A stretch of DNA of 5,804 bases from contig JAICJJ010000209.1 of assembly GCA_025928535.1 (NCBI GenBank), positions 1 to 5,804 of the forward strand. The letters run 5' to 3'. The stretch comes from Thermomicrobiales bacterium (GTDB taxonomy: Bacteria; Chloroflexota; Chloroflexia; Thermomicrobiales; UBA6265). The position numbers and the translations under genes were made by a program. Shown piece by piece: positions 5,602-5,804 of the stretch. How positions within the stretch are numbered: the stretch's first letter is position 1; each line of letters opens with the position of its first letter. The notes beneath the pieces were generated by a model. It searched no databases. It was not told the DNA's origin and saw only the letters and a program-made list of their open reading frames with translations.

Positions 5602-5658
5602 CGCTGATGGCGGCTATGGCGTGTCGGCGAGCGCGCGTCCGGGAGACGGAGCGAGAGC

Positions 5659-5804
5659 ATGAGCGACGAACGCATCCACCCGATCGACTCGGGCGCCCCG
5701 TGGCCGCGCCTCTCGCGCCGACGGGCGCTCCTGGCCGGCAGTTGCGCGGTCGCCCTCGGACTGCCCGGCTGGCAGTCGGCGATCGCGGCAAGCGCCCCCT
5801 TGCC
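5659..5804 (+). CDS. Tat-signal protein, N-terminal part only (runs off right edge)
   Basis: The frame opens at the ATG at 5659, with GGAG 7 bases upstream, and stays open for 48 codons plus two bases to the window end. Residues 1-17 are polar (starting MSDERIHP). A twin-arginine-like motif SRRRALLAG follows, then a moderately hydrophobic stretch CAVALGLPGW and a small-residue-rich region AIAASAP that could hold the cleavage site. So the product is probably exported folded by the Tat system, like the hydrolase and the carboxypeptidase in this window. The Cys in LAGSC is inside the hydrophobic core and does not fit a lipobox. Nothing of the mature domain is visible, so the function cannot be given. 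It is transcribed divergently from the carboxypeptidase gene across a 225-base spacer. Confidence 0.65.
   Translation, partial: MSDERIHPIDSGAPWPRLSRRRALLAGSCAVALGLPGWQSAIAASAPL

Noticed and set aside
4135..5607. Long plus-strand open frame opposite the carboxypeptidase
   Set aside because: It is Arg/Asp/Gly-rich without motifs and lies antisense to a gene with all three penicillin-binding motifs.
5730..5745. Possible lipobox LAGSC in the right-edge protein
   Set aside because: The Leu-Ala-Gly-Cys order is broken by an extra Ser, and hydrophobic residues continue after the Cys, so it is part of the signal core.

Overview
The window is GC-rich and gene-dense. It carries four complete protein genes that I recognise at family level, one complete gene for a small secreted protein of unknown family, and two genes cut by the window edges. 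The proteins are rich in Ala, Arg and Gly. Two of the exported proteins have a twin-arginine signal followed by a linker of the type ATPVASPAAT / ATPIMGSPVAATP. That combination is familiar from Chloroflexota, especially Thermomicrobiales-like genomes, so I infer that kind of organism, without certainty.

Layout. Bases 1-1685 are read on the minus strand: a four-helix DUF4239 (bestrophin-like) membrane protein (1685 to 891), a 237-base gap, a small secreted protein with an extraordinary Asn/Cys tail (653 to 252), and 58 bases further on the start of what looks like its paralogue (193 to the left edge). A 143-base divergent spacer containing a perfect 12-base palindrome separates these from the plus-strand genes: a peptidase E-type (S51) cytoplasmic peptidase (1829-2563), then, after a spacer with two stem-loops and a plausible promoter, a Tat-exported alpha/beta hydrolase (2806-3786). 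A minus-strand S13/PBP4-type D-alanyl-D-alanine carboxypeptidase (5433 to 3820) converges on the hydrolase with only 33 bases between the stops. A second divergent spacer (5434-5658) with three consecutive inverted repeats separates it from a plus-strand gene that begins with a Tat-like signal and runs off the right edge.

Functionally the window leans to the cell envelope and exterior: three Tat-type exported proteins, two small secreted or anchored NGG-motif proteins and one integral membrane protein. Only the peptidase E is clearly cytoplasmic. I see no single pathway joining them. No tRNA, rRNA, CRISPR array, insertion sequence or attachment site was recognised. The most unusual object is the Asn/Cys-rich protein pair at the left end. 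Its tail consists of Asn runs punctuated by vicinal Cys pairs, and its codon use suggests selection on the amino-acid sequence rather than a recent microsatellite expansion.
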